Of a stretch of DNA of 64,000 nucleotides, positions 35,806 to 47,803 are shown piece after piece (the stretch's first letter is position 1; the number at the start of each line of letters is the position of its first letter). A program made the translations under genes and the position numbers. The notes under the pieces were generated by a model that was not told where the DNA came from, ran no database searches, and was given only the letters and a program-made list of their open reading frames with translations. Origin of the DNA: Hyphomicrobiales bacterium (GTDB lineage: Bacteria; Pseudomonadota; Alphaproteobacteria; Rhizobiales; Rhizobiaceae); contig UCLB01000009.1 in assembly GCA_900473205.1 (NCBI GenBank), forward strand, positions 62,001-126,000, written 5' to 3'.

Positions 35806-37011
35806 TCAACGCATATCGTGGCAGTACTGAGCGATACGTGCGCAGCCTTCGCCCAGCATCTCCATGCTTGTCGCGTAAGAGATGCGGAAATACGGGCTCA
35901 TCCCATAAGCGGCACCCTGTACGGTCGCGACGTGGTGCTCCTCGACCAGTCCCATCACGAAATCCACGTCATTTTCGATCTTCCGACCACCTTTCGTGCT
36001 CTTCCCGATCAGGCCTGACATGTTGGGATACAGATAGAAGGCGCCTTCCGGCTTATGGCACCGAATGCCATCGATTCCCTTCAGTTTATCAAGGACGAAA
36101 TCACGCCGCTCGCGGTAAATGTCAGCTCGCTCCTTGAGCAAATCCTGGGGACCATCCAAAGCTGCAATCGCGGCGGCCTGAGAAACGGTAGCGATGCCGC
36201 CGCTGTTCTGACCGTTGACGTTGCTGATGGCAGCAATCAGTTCCTTCGAGCCGCTGGCGCAGTAGCCCAGCCGCCAGCCGGTCATCGCATATGCTTTTGA
36301 TACTCCATTCATGGTCAGTACGCGATCGTAAAGCCGGGGCTCGACATCGGCAATCGTACCGAACTCGAAACCGTCGTAAACAAGATGCTCGTAGATATCG
36401 TCAGTCAGGATCCAGACATGCGGATGACGTAACATGACTTCCGCAATCGCCGCCATCTCGACCCTAGAGCATGCTGCGCCTGTCGGATTATTCGGAAAAT
36501 TCAGGAAAAGCCACTTTGTCCGCGGCGTGATCGCCGCTTCCAGATCTTCCGGGCGAAGCTTGAAACCCGTCTGCTCGAAACAGGGAACAGCGACGGGAAC
36601 ACCACCAGCAAATTTGACGATGTCGGCATAGCTGACCCATGAGGGTGTGGGAATGACCACCTCATCACCCGGATTACAGGTCGCCAGCATTGCGTTGAAG
36701 ATTACCTGCTTGCCGCCACCGGATACGATGATCTGGCTGGCGTCGTAGGTCAGATTGTTGTCTCGCTTGAATTTTTGCGCGATAGCGGCCTTGAGGTCTG
36801 GCGTCCCGTCCATAGGCGGATACTTGGTTTGTCCGCCAAGAGCAGCTTCGTGTGCGGCCTCGATGGCATGGCTTGGTGTTGGAAAATCAGGTTCGCCAGA
36901 CGACAGGCTCACCACTTTAATTCCTCGGGCGGCGAGCTCTCTGGCGCGCTGCGTCATGGCGGCAGACGCTGAAATAGATACATTCTTCAATCGGGCGGCT
37001 GTTGAGGGCAT
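35806..37011 (-). CDS. class I/II pyridoxal-phosphate aminotransferase (aspartate-type)
   Basis: A 401-residue fold-type I aminotransferase of the AatA group. Landmarks are SLSSGEPDFPTP, KYPPMDGTPDLKAAI, NFPNNPTGAACS, TDDIYEHLVYDG and the PLP lysine in NGVSKAYAMTGWRLGY, with the substrate Arg in FRISYA. GAAGGA precedes the ATG. It closes the pxp/acc operon and probably handles glutamate or a related amino acid released from 5-oxoproline. Confidence 0.88.
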   Translation of the reverse strand: MPSTAARLKNVSISASAAMTQRARELAARGIKVVSLSSGEPDFPTPSHAIEAAHEAALGGQTKYPPMDGTPDLKAAIAQKFKRDNNLTYDASQIIVSGGGKQVIFNAMLATCNPGDEVVIPTPSWVSYADIVKFAGGVPVAVPCFEQTGFKLRPEDLEAAITPRTKWLFLNFPNNPTGAACSRVEMAAIAEVMLRHPHVWILTDDIYEHLVYDGFEFGTIADVEPRLYDRVLTMNGVSKAYAMTGWRLGYCASGSKELIAAISNVNGQNSGGIATVSQAAAIAALDGPQDLLKERADIYRERRDFVLDKLKGIDGIRCHKPEGAFYLYPNMSGLIGKSTKGGRKIENDVDFVMGLVEEHHVATVQGAAYGMSPYFRISYATSMEMLGEGCARIAQYCHDMR

Positions 37012-37058
37012 CGACGTGATCCTTCAGTAAGACAGAAAAGCGGGGCACATAAGGCCCG

Positions 37059-37826
37059 TTAAGATGCGAGTTCCGAGGCGTGCGTAAGTGTCGCCCCTGA
37101 ATTGATGATTTCACTGCGTACAATACCGGCAAGCTCCAGCGAGCCAGGGGTGTCGCTGTGAACCAGAATGGATCGGGCTGCCATGGGAATAATCGTACCG
37201 TCGATAGCCTCGACAGTGCCGTCCGTCAGGAAGCGGCGGACACGCGCGCGCACCGAGACCTCGTCCTTGACCAGCGCACCAGGAAGGCCCCGCGCGACGA
37301 GGCCTCCCTTGGCGTCATAGGCCCGGTCGGCCAGAAACAGAGCCAGCGTCTTCAGCCCGGCCCGTTTTGCCGCCCGTTCGATTTCGCTTTCCGGCGTAAC
37401 GAATACTACAAGCTTCGAATCGACAGCGGAAATGGCATTCATCATCATGTCGGCAAGTGCTGGATCACGGTTGACCATGTTTCCCATGGCCGCGTGGAAA
37501 CTGATATGCCCCACATTCACGCCTTCGCATCTGGCGATAGCGATCAATGCGCCGAGCTGGTAGAGCATCTGCTGGCGTAGCTCATCCGCCTGAAACGGCA
37601 ATTCGCGACGACCAAAACCTGCACGATCCGGCAGACCAGGATGCGCGCCGATGCCAACGCCGTTCTGCATCGCAAGCCGAACCGTCCGCGCCATCGTATC
37701 AGGATCGCCTCCGTGAAATCCGCAGGCGATATTGGCCGAAGAAATGAGCTTCATCATCGCTTCGTCATCGCACAGCCGGTAGGGGCCAAAACCTTCGCCC
37801 ATGTCGGAGTTGAGATCGATCTTCAT
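37059..37826 (-). CDS. pxpA: 5-oxoprolinase subunit A (LamB/YcsF family)
   Basis: A 255-residue subunit of the ATP-dependent 5-oxoprolinase PxpABC, which opens 5-oxoproline to glutamate. MKIDLNSDMGEGFGPYRLCD, SSANIACGFHGGDPDTM and GIGAHPGLPDRAGFGRRE are family signatures. The ATG at 37826 has GGGAGG 5 nt upstream; an open extension of 7 codons is ignored. Confidence 0.92.
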   Translation of the reverse strand: MKIDLNSDMGEGFGPYRLCDDEAMMKLISSANIACGFHGGDPDTMARTVRLAMQNGVGIGAHPGLPDRAGFGRRELPFQADELRQQMLYQLGALIAIARCEGVNVGHISFHAAMGNMVNRDPALADMMMNAISAVDSKLVVFVTPESEIERAAKRAGLKTLALFLADRAYDAKGGLVARGLPGALVKDEVSVRARVRRFLTDGTVEAIDGTIIPMAARSILVHSDTPGSLELAGIVRSEIINSGATLTHASELAS

Positions 37827-37843
37827 AAAGTCCTCCCTCTTCC

Positions 37844-38839
37844 TCAAGTCAGCGCGTTGAGCGCGCGTTTAACCATCGGTACGGTTTGTCTGATATCTTC
37901 GACGTAGCGCGCAACTGTCTGCTCTATCCGACGCGCCTCCTCATGGCTGGAGCGGACAAACCTGATCTTGCCTCCGGCACGTGCCTGTCCCAACCGCCAG
38001 AGATCGGCCTCGATCACACCGGCAATTTTCGGATAACCACCAGCCGTGTTCGCGTCGCTCATCTGGATGATAGGCTCCCCGCCCGGCGGAACCTGTACGA
38101 CACCGGGGACGACACCATGCGAGCGCATCTCAACGACTTCGGTCGGCTTGATAGGATCGCCGGAAAGGCGGTAGCCAGTGCGGTCACTGCGCGAGGAAAT
38201 GCGCCAGATTTGGCTCCAGAATGCTTCCGCATCATCGGCAAACAGATGATGTTCACCAGCGGGAATGGCCCGGATCTGTAACACTCCATCGACAATTGGC
38301 TCGAAAACATCCGCCATTGCCTGCGATGGCTGGATGACCGCAAGCCCGCTGGCAGGCAAAGGCAAGTGATTGACCTGCGTTCCTATGGAAAGCCTGTCAT
38401 TTTTCTGGAGCGGTCGTCCTTCCACACCACCGAAATTACCACGCAAGGCCGTGCTGCGAGACCCCATCAAGACAGGCACATCCACCCCGCCAGCTACGGC
38501 GATGTAAGCACGGGCAAGACGAGGTGGGGAGCTCAACTCTAAAATATCGCCCTCATTTGCAAGGTTGGCACACCAAGGTAAAAGCTCCCGGCCATTCAGC
38601 AATGGACAACCATCCACTCCAGCAACCGCGAACACGGATGGCCCCAGAAACCGAAGCTTGAATGGAAATGTTTGTACTTCGACGGCGGCGAGACTATCGG
38701 CGTTTCCGACAAGAACATTGGCGATTTGCATGGCCAGCGGATCCATCGCGCCACCAGCCGTAACTCCGATGTTACGGTAGCCCGGACGACCCAAATCCTG
38801 AACAGTGTTGAATGGGCCTGTTTCGATGATCTCGATCAC
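37844..38839 (-). CDS. pxpC: 5-oxoprolinase subunit C (biotin-dependent carboxyltransferase-like)
   Basis: A 331-residue KipA/allophanate-hydrolase-subunit-2 protein. NTVQDLGRPGYRNIGVTAGG, AVEVQTFPFKLRF and GGYPKIAGVIEADLW are characteristic. It begins with GTG overlapping the pxpB stop. It forms the oxoprolinase complex with PxpA and PxpB; the databases' carboxyltransferase name reflects homology, not proven activity. Confidence 0.9.
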   Translation of the reverse strand: MIEIIETGPFNTVQDLGRPGYRNIGVTAGGAMDPLAMQIANVLVGNADSLAAVEVQTFPFKLRFLGPSVFAVAGVDGCPLLNGRELLPWCANLANEGDILELSSPPRLARAYIAVAGGVDVPVLMGSRSTALRGNFGGVEGRPLQKNDRLSIGTQVNHLPLPASGLAVIQPSQAMADVFEPIVDGVLQIRAIPAGEHHLFADDAEAFWSQIWRISSRSDRTGYRLSGDPIKPTEVVEMRSHGVVPGVVQVPPGGEPIIQMSDANTAGGYPKIAGVIEADLWRLGQARAGGKIRFVRSSHEEARRIEQTVARYVEDIRQTVPMVKRALNALT

Positions 38840-39546
38840 AACTCAATCCTCGCTGGAACAAAGCGAACCGTGTCACCCGGCGCAAGAAGCGCAGGAGTAG
38901 CGGCGGAGGGATCAAACATTTGCAGATCCGCATAACCGATCGAGTTCCAGCCGTTGGGACCTGTCAGCATGGCGACGCCTGTCTGCATGCCACCGATTGT
39001 CACGCACCCTCTTTCCATCTTGATCGATGGCACAGTTTTTCGTGGCATGTATATGCGCGCATCCAAGCCGTGCAGATAACCGAAACCCGGCGCACTGCCG
39101 AGTGCAAACACACGATAGGTGGCTTCATGATGTATGCGAACGACCTCCCGGTCGCTCAGACCCGAAAAGTCACACAGCGCGGCAAGATCCGTGGCGTATT
39201 CCCCGCCATAATGAACGGGTATCTCGACGGTCTTTCCTACCAGATCCACGCTGGAAGCGTTGTCCCACGCGTTCAACAGGCGATCCACCACTGCCTCAGG
39301 GCTTTCCGGAGTTTCTTTGAGAATGGTCAGCAGGTTGGTCATTCCGGGAATGACCTCTGCAACATCCGACCAGGCACCCGCTATCTGAGACAGAGCCCAG
39401 ATCCAGCGTTGTGCAGCCAGATCGAACTCACCCGGCGCTTCCAGAAGGATAGATCGCGATCCGATAAACGATACGCGCGCCTGTCCTTTGGCTGGTTGGA
39501 CCTGCAGGGCCTGCGTGGTGAGGATGCTTGAAGTCGCAATCATCAT
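38836..39546 (-). CDS. pxpB: 5-oxoprolinase subunit B (KipI family)
   Basis: A 236-residue KipI/allophanate-hydrolase-subunit-1 homologue. HYGGEYATDLAALCDFSGLS, FALGSAPGFGYLHGLDARIY and PGGWN-like GPNGWNSIGY identify it. It overlaps neighbours at both ends by 4 bp (ATGA, GTGA). It is expected to bind PxpC. Confidence 0.9.
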   Translation of the reverse strand: MMIATSSILTTQALQVQPAKGQARVSFIGSRSILLEAPGEFDLAAQRWIWALSQIAGAWSDVAEVIPGMTNLLTILKETPESPEAVVDRLLNAWDNASSVDLVGKTVEIPVHYGGEYATDLAALCDFSGLSDREVVRIHHEATYRVFALGSAPGFGYLHGLDARIYMPRKTVPSIKMERGCVTIGGMQTGVAMLTGPNGWNSIGYADLQMFDPSAATPALLAPGDTVRFVPARIEL

Positions 39547-39959
39547 TGAAGCTCGATTTCGAAGAGAGGATCACCGTAGCCGACAAGATCGTCCTGCTTT
39601 ACAAGCGGATTGAGCAGCAATCCTGCGCACTTGGCGATCACAGGGACGAGAACAAGCCCTATTCGAACAGAACCAACGACGTCATTCGAGGCCACTTGCC
39701 TCGGGAATGGCTTCCCGTCGATTGTGTTTAAGGTCTGGAACTGGCCAGCCGTCGGCGCTTTCACCATGGCTTTACGGGCACTTCCTGTCCCCACTTTTGC
39801 GTCTACAGCGGATGATGCTCCCGTCTTGCCGGAAGTTGGAATGACAAGCCGAAGCTGCTTGTCAGCTGTTTTGATCTCCAGTCCTTCCACGCCAGCCACC
39901 GTCAGCATGTCGGTCAGCACTGCAAGGGTGGCTGTGTCCGTGAGGTCAAGCTTGCTCAT
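39543..39959 (-). CDS. degenerate biotin carboxyl carrier-like protein (no biotinylation lysine)
   Basis: A 138-residue protein with the layout of AccB: an N-terminal segment (LTDMLTVAGVEGLEI), a linker, then a lipoyl-like domain (KAPTAGQFQTL to GDPLFEIELQ). Where a working carrier has E-A-M-K, this one has VPVI (about residues 105-108); only a displaced Lys110 is near. It therefore should not be biotinylated. The start at 39959 overlaps the accC stop by 4 bp. It may be a structural subunit linking AccC to PxpB/PxpC. Confidence 0.7.
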   Translation of the reverse strand: MSKLDLTDTATLAVLTDMLTVAGVEGLEIKTADKQLRLVIPTSGKTGASSAVDAKVGTGSARKAMVKAPTAGQFQTLNTIDGKPFPRQVASNDVVGSVRIGLVLVPVIAKCAGLLLNPLVKQDDLVGYGDPLFEIELQ

Positions 39960-41341
39960 GGCGTGCTCCATGATTTGAGCCATTGCTCCAGAAAGTGGAT
40001 ATCGGTCTCGCCCTCAACGAAGGCAGCCTCCTCAAAGAGCGCCCGCAAAAGTGGGAGGTTCGTGGAGATGCCTTCCAGACGGGTCTCCGCAAGCGCTACC
40101 CTCATTTTGGCAATTGCCTCGGCTCTTGTCGGTGCATGCACGATCAACTTGGCGATCAGCGAGTCGTAGTAGGGAGAGACTTTGTACCCCTCATAAATAT
40201 GAGTATCGACCCGCACACCATCACGATGCGGCCAGACGATATCCGCTACGACGCCAGCAGAAGGCAGGAATGTGTGTGGATCTTCTGCATTGATGCGACA
40301 CTCAAAAGAATGTCCTTCACACAGGACCGCGTCCTGATCGATTGCCAGTTTCTGCCCCAAGGCGACTTTAATCTGCGATTGAACAATGTCGATACCGCTG
40401 GTCATTTCCGTAACCGGGTGTTCAACCTGCAATCTCGTGTTCATTTCGATGAAGTAGAAATTCCCTTCCTCGAACAGAAATTCGAATGTGCCGACACCGC
40501 GATATCCGATTTGTTTGCAGGCGTTTACGCATGCCAGACCGACGGGACCGATCACGTCTAGAGAAATTCCGGGCGCCGGAGCCTCTTCGACGACCTTCTG
40601 ATGGCGTCTTTGCATGGAACAATCGCGATGGCCAAGCCAGACGGCGTCACCATGTGTGTCGCACAAGATCTGAATTTCAACGTGCCGCGGATGTCGAAGA
40701 AACTTCTCGATGTAAAGCTCAGCGTTGCCGAAGGCCTGACGCGCCTCTTCTCGCGTCAGCGCGGCGGCTTCACGTACGTCGGCCCGGTCATGAATGACCC
40801 TCATGCCGCGCCCACCGCCGCCGCCGGCAGCTTTGATGATCACAGGGAAGCCGATCTCATCGGCAATTCGTGTGATTTCATCAGCATCTTCAGGTAGCGC
40901 AGTGTCAGGACCTGGTACACAAGGCACACCAGCGGCGATCATCGCCCGTTTCGCCGCAATCTTGTCGCCCATTGTCGAGATAGACTGGGCGCTCGGCCCG
41001 ATGAAGACGAGCCCGGCCTTTTCAACTGCGGCTGCAAACTTCGAGTTCTCGGACAAGAAGCCGTATCCGGGGTGCACCGCACCAGCACCGGTCAGCCTGG
41101 CAGCGAGCAACAGCGCATCCTGATTGAGATAGCTCTTTGAAGCATTTGCGGGGCCGACGCAAAGAAACGTATCGACGGCATCACCATAAGATGCTGCCTT
41201 ATCTGCTTCAGAGCAGATACCAACGGTTCGCAGTCCCAGCTCATGACACGCGCGCTGGATGCGCGCAGCGATTTCACCGCGGTTTGCTATCAAAACCGTA
41301 TCGAAACCCGGCGCAGAATGGTCGAAGTTCGTTTCCATCAT
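39956..41341 (-). CDS. accC: acetyl-CoA carboxylase biotin carboxylase-like subunit
   Basis: A 461-residue ATP-grasp enzyme. VLIANRGEIAARIQRAC, GYGFLSENSKFA, the glycine-rich KAAGGGGGRGMRVIH loop and the active-site EMNTRLQVEHPVTEMTSG are all intact. It should carboxylate the biotin of the BCCP encoded just upstream. This is a paralogue tied to the pxp operon, not the housekeeping copy, because accA/accD genes are absent here. Confidence 0.88.
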   Translation of the reverse strand: MMETNFDHSAPGFDTVLIANRGEIAARIQRACHELGLRTVGICSEADKAASYGDAVDTFLCVGPANASKSYLNQDALLLAARLTGAGAVHPGYGFLSENSKFAAAVEKAGLVFIGPSAQSISTMGDKIAAKRAMIAAGVPCVPGPDTALPEDADEITRIADEIGFPVIIKAAGGGGGRGMRVIHDRADVREAAALTREEARQAFGNAELYIEKFLRHPRHVEIQILCDTHGDAVWLGHRDCSMQRRHQKVVEEAPAPGISLDVIGPVGLACVNACKQIGYRGVGTFEFLFEEGNFYFIEMNTRLQVEHPVTEMTSGIDIVQSQIKVALGQKLAIDQDAVLCEGHSFECRINAEDPHTFLPSAGVVADIVWPHRDGVRVDTHIYEGYKVSPYYDSLIAKLIVHAPTRAEAIAKMRVALAETRLEGISTNLPLLRALFEEAAFVEGETDIHFLEQWLKSWSTP

Positions 41342-41760
41342 CCAATCTCCGCGAGAAGATCGTTGGCGTCCACTTCGCCGCCATCGACGTCAGTAAGAAA
41401 CGAGATCCGGCCAGCGCTGGGTGCAGGAATCTTGCTAAAAACCTTCATTGCTTCGATGATGAAAAGCGTCTGCCCTTCCTGAACCAGATCGCCCAGCTTG
41501 ACGAAGGGCTCAGCGCCCGGTGCAGAAGCGCGATGCAGAACACCAAAGATGGGGGAATGCACTTTCGCTGCCGAAGAGCTAACGGAATTTGCGTGTTCTT
41601 CAGGCTGGACAACTTCATCCAAGGGCAACCGATGGACCTGAGAAGGCTCATTGACTGATTTGATGATTCGAACCGTTACGTCTTTTTCCGTCACCGAAAG
41701 TTCGGTCACGTTAGAACGCCCTACGAAATCGATCAGCGTTTTTATCTTCGGCAAGTCCAT
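41338..41760 (-). CDS. accB: biotin carboxyl carrier protein (intact)
   Basis: A 140-residue carrier. N-terminal MDLPKIKTLIDFVGRSNVTE, an acidic linker, and a biotinyl domain with the intact site FIIEAMKVFSKIPAP. An open extension upstream has no RBS; AGG lies 8 nt before the ATG at 41760. It heads the operon accB-accC-BCCP-like-pxpB-pxpC-pxpA-aminotransferase. Confidence 0.88.
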   Translation of the reverse strand: MDLPKIKTLIDFVGRSNVTELSVTEKDVTVRIIKSVNEPSQVHRLPLDEVVQPEEHANSVSSSAAKVHSPIFGVLHRASAPGAEPFVKLGDLVQEGQTLFIIEAMKVFSKIPAPSAGRISFLTDVDGGEVDANDLLAEIG

Positions 41761-41937
41761 AAGAATACCTGACAATGTGCAAGCCGCTAACGAGACATGT
41801 AGAAGAAGGCATGACGCGTTCGGCACGCCGTTTTGTAGCATGAGCGCTATCACAATGGGGTCAGAAGAACTTTTGATGGCCCTAAACGGATGGCTCTAAA
41901 AATCTTCACGTTACTGCGACAAAAGCGATCGTACTGT

Positions 41938-42010
41938 AGCTCTTGAAAGGATCTGAACTTGCGACCGCGTCCGGAGGTGTCATTAACGTATTTAAATATC
42001 GATAGAATCT
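41938..42010 (-). repeat. tRNA-like remnant f
   Basis: AGCTCTTGAAAGGATCTGAA followed by CTTGCGACCGCG resembles the reversed acceptor, T-arm and variable loop of a tRNA. The anticodon and D-arm side has decayed. It lies upstream of the accB-headed operon and downstream of the aspartate decarboxylase gene. Confidence 0.4.
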
Positions 42011-42023
42011 ACCCTTTAATGGC

Positions 42024-42039
42024 CCGATAAGATTATCGG
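42024..42039. promoter_or_regulatory. 16-bp palindrome upstream of the pxp/acc operon
   Basis: CCGATAAGATTATCGG is a palindrome with perfect 7-bp arms around GA. The tiny spacer favours a protein-binding site over a hairpin, though it also sits 33 bp after the asdA stop codon and could act there. Confidence 0.45.
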
Positions 42040-42072
42040 ATGAACCGCTTCGCCGTGCCCTCGCAGAACTTG

Positions 42073-45368
<3,296 letters not shown>

Positions 45369-45548
45369 TTGGCTTCCTTCCAATGCGGGAAAGGCGGTCT
45401 GCGCGACCGAAGAGCGCGTACCTTAGTCGAAGTAAATTAGGTATGTCTACTAGATACGATGTTGCCCGAAAACGGTGTTCGATCTGATATTACCGCAGTG
45501 AACATCGACAGCAGCGCGGTCGCTTTGCAAGCTGTCGAGCGTTCCCCA

Positions 45549-45998
45549 TCACGCCTCGGAGATCTGGAGGCGAAGCGTGGCAAGCGCTCGTTCGGCCTCC
45601 ACGATATCCTGCATCAGGAGCTTCTTGTGACGGTGATCGAGACCTCCGCCTGCAAGGACTGCATCCACAAGTTCCAGAATATCGGCGGCTTCGACAACGA
45701 CCCTCGTCGCGCCCCTTTGCACCGCTTCATTGATATGGTTGCGGTTCGCGGATGGCTTCAGACGCTCGGCGGGCACGAAATCACTTCCGTCAAGCAAGTA
45801 GGAAACCAGTCTTGCATCCGGGAGCATTCTGATGAGGGCACGGATTTCGTCTGCAGAAAAAGGTACCCTGCCGATCAGTCGCGAATGAAGAGACGCATAG
45901 CTCATTCCCAGGACGGAGGCCGCTTCCTCGACTGACTTCTGCTTTTCAACGACGAGAAGCGTGTAGACGATGTGTGCGAAATCTTCGCCGCGATTCAT
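45549..45998 (-). CDS. CII-like helix-turn-helix regulator
   Basis: A 149-residue protein resembling phage regulatory CII (CP76-type) proteins: VEEAASVLGMSYASLHSRLI is an HTH, followed by FSADEIRALIRMLPDARLVSYLL and a helical C-terminus. AGGAGG is 6 nt before the ATG at 45998; the long open extension upstream is discarded. It lies 180 bp upstream of aspT on the same strand and may control it, unusual for a phage-type regulator. Confidence 0.75.
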   Translation of the reverse strand: MNRGEDFAHIVYTLLVVEKQKSVEEAASVLGMSYASLHSRLIGRVPFSADEIRALIRMLPDARLVSYLLDGSDFVPAERLKPSANRNHINEAVQRGATRVVVEAADILELVDAVLAGGGLDHRHKKLLMQDIVEAERALATLRLQISEA

Positions 45999-46184
45999 GG
46001 GTATCCTCCTGAGCACGCGATCGTCACACAGAGGGCCCGGCGCTGCAAGGTCATCAAAACGAACGCCCCGTTTTGATCGCACAAGCTGATCCGACCTTCT
46101 ATCTGCCGGACCGTCGGCTGGACCCCAGTCGTCCGGGGCGCTCCGATTTTGAAACTCCCCGATCACATACATCGTGGAGACAGG

Positions 46185-46361
46185 ATGCTCTTCTGGATAT
46201 CAATGGCTGTCACGGTTCTGGTGGCGGTCGCTGCGGCTGCTGTTCTAGGCTTCTGTCTAGCCGAAGCCGACATGCTCCATCTCGGAGCCTATCTCGTGCT
46301 ATGGGCCATCGTCGGAATTCTGATTTTGCTATGGGTGATCCTATGGCTCCGGCGACGATAA
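46185..46361 (+). CDS. small two-helix membrane protein
   Basis: A 58-residue peptide with two hydrophobic helices (about residues 3-25 and 31-54) and a C-terminal LRRR. GGAG lies 5 nt before the ATG at 46185. I do not recognise a family. Codon use and RBS support a real gene, but no homologue evidence is available. Confidence 0.45.
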   Translation: MLFWISMAVTVLVAVAAAAVLGFCLAEADMLHLGAYLVLWAIVGILILLWVILWLRRR

Positions 46362-46407
46362 GTCGCCTCCCACTCACTCCTGCATGTACGTTGGCTCAAC
46401 CGGCTCA

Positions 46408-47097
46408 TCAGCCTGGTGCTGTGGCAATGCTCTTAGCATCAAGAGTGATCAGCAATGCGACAACGAAGGCTGCGACCGTCGCAAACAGAAACGCGCCGAA
46501 GAAGACGAGGATTGCCCTTGCCCGGCCCATTCCCAGATCCTGAACAAACCACCGGATCTGAGCCTGCGCATACCATATCGTAGCGACGACGATCGTGATG
46601 AGACCAGCCAGCGCTCCCTCTTCTCGGGGCATGCTGAAGAAATCGAAACCGAGAACAAGGACGAAGGCGAAGGGCGCGGCAACATAGCATTGACTGAAGA
46701 ATGGCGGGCGAAGCGAGTTGCGCGTGACCCTGATGTTCTTAGAGCGCAGCAACGTCACGGCCATGCACAGGGGATAGATTCCGAAAATCACCCCGCGCGC
46801 GATGAGGAGATTGGATGCGGAACCGAGTTCCCTGGCTGCGGCCGTGGAATCGTAGATCGAGGGCAGCGCACTTGAGAGCCCTTGCGACAGCAGCAGAGTG
46901 ATCAACAGGAACAGAGGTGGACTGAGGGTGTCCTCGTACTGGTCTTCCGGCTCGTCGGCCAGTTCGGTGTCCGCGTAGCGCATCATCTGCAGCGGCCTGA
47001 CGATGGAGCGCCACATGGTGACAGGATAGAACACGAGCCACGACACCAGCTCATAGAGCAGTTCTTCGAGCGACTTCAGCAGTTTCATGAAATCCAA
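46408..47097 (-). CDS. conserved membrane protein of unknown function
   Basis: A 229-residue protein with an amphipathic N-terminus (MDFMKLLKSLEELLYELVSW) and five likely membrane helices after about residue 60. The acidic loop ELADEPEDQYEDTLSPPLF is distinctive. It resembles rhizobial proteins annotated simply as permease. The start may be 47097 or the ATG at 47088. It overlaps no other gene; its 47-bp gap to the small membrane protein gene is convergent. Confidence 0.65.
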   Translation of the reverse strand: MDFMKLLKSLEELLYELVSWLVFYPVTMWRSIVRPLQMMRYADTELADEPEDQYEDTLSPPLFLLITLLLSQGLSSALPSIYDSTAAARELGSASNLLIARGVIFGIYPLCMAVTLLRSKNIRVTRNSLRPPFFSQCYVAAPFAFVLVLGFDFFSMPREEGALAGLITIVVATIWYAQAQIRWFVQDLGMGRARAILVFFGAFLFATVAAFVVALLITLDAKSIATAPG

Positions 47098-47362
47098 AGG
47101 CTCATCCCTCCCATCAGACGAAGACGTGTAAGTCCGCTCTCTTACCAGCGACAGCCGCGTGCGTCACGGTGGCGGTGCTTCCAGTTATTACCGTTTTTTG
47201 AATTCTGTGAGCATGCTCTCCATTGATCTGTTGGGATCAGGGTGACGACGAGCCTGCCTCACGATGGGGCGGAGATTCAGGCACAACTAGCCCCCGCAAC
47301 GTTTTCAGGATACATACGTTGAAAATCAGTTGGTGCTAACATAAGACCCGAGGAGCCGATCG

Positions 47363-47761
47363 ATGAGGATCATGAAAAGCCTGATATTGAGTGCAGCCCT
47401 TCTAGCTGCCGTGCCGTCCTTCGCGGATGACACGAGACGCGAGGTCGTTCATTTCGCTGCGGGATCGTCCAGCTCCACCATCAAGTCTTCCGTAAAAGGC
47501 TATCAGACCGTCCAGTACTCGCTGTCTGTCACGGCTGGCCAGAAGATGAGCGTCCAGCTCGATTCGAATAATTCCAGCCTGTATTTCAATGTGACCGCGC
47601 CGGGTGCCAATGCGGCCATGTTTAACAGCTCGATAGACGGCAACGGGACAACCATCATGATCCCTTCAAGCGGCAAATATCTCATCGACGTCTATCTCAT
47701 GCGCAATGCGGCGAGGAGAAGCGAGGCCGCGACCTACGACCTTACACTCTACGTCGAATAG
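47363..47761 (+). CDS. secreted beta-sandwich protein, g-type lysozyme inhibitor-like
   Basis: A 132-residue protein with a signal peptide ending near PSFA (residue 21). The mature domain has IKSSVKGYQTVQYSLSVTAG, SLYFNVTAPGANAAMF and YLIDVYLMRNAARRSEAATY, a pattern I know from small periplasmic proteins often annotated as inhibitors of g-type lysozyme. Function is by resemblance only. GAGGAG is 7 nt before the start. Confidence 0.6.
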   Translation: MRIMKSLILSAALLAAVPSFADDTRREVVHFAAGSSSSTIKSSVKGYQTVQYSLSVTAGQKMSVQLDSNNSSLYFNVTAPGANAAMFNSSIDGNGTTIMIPSSGKYLIDVYLMRNAARRSEAATYDLTLYVE

Positions 47762-47803
47762 TCGATCCGGACATCGAGAAAGTGGTAGTGGGGGGAACAC
47801 GGC

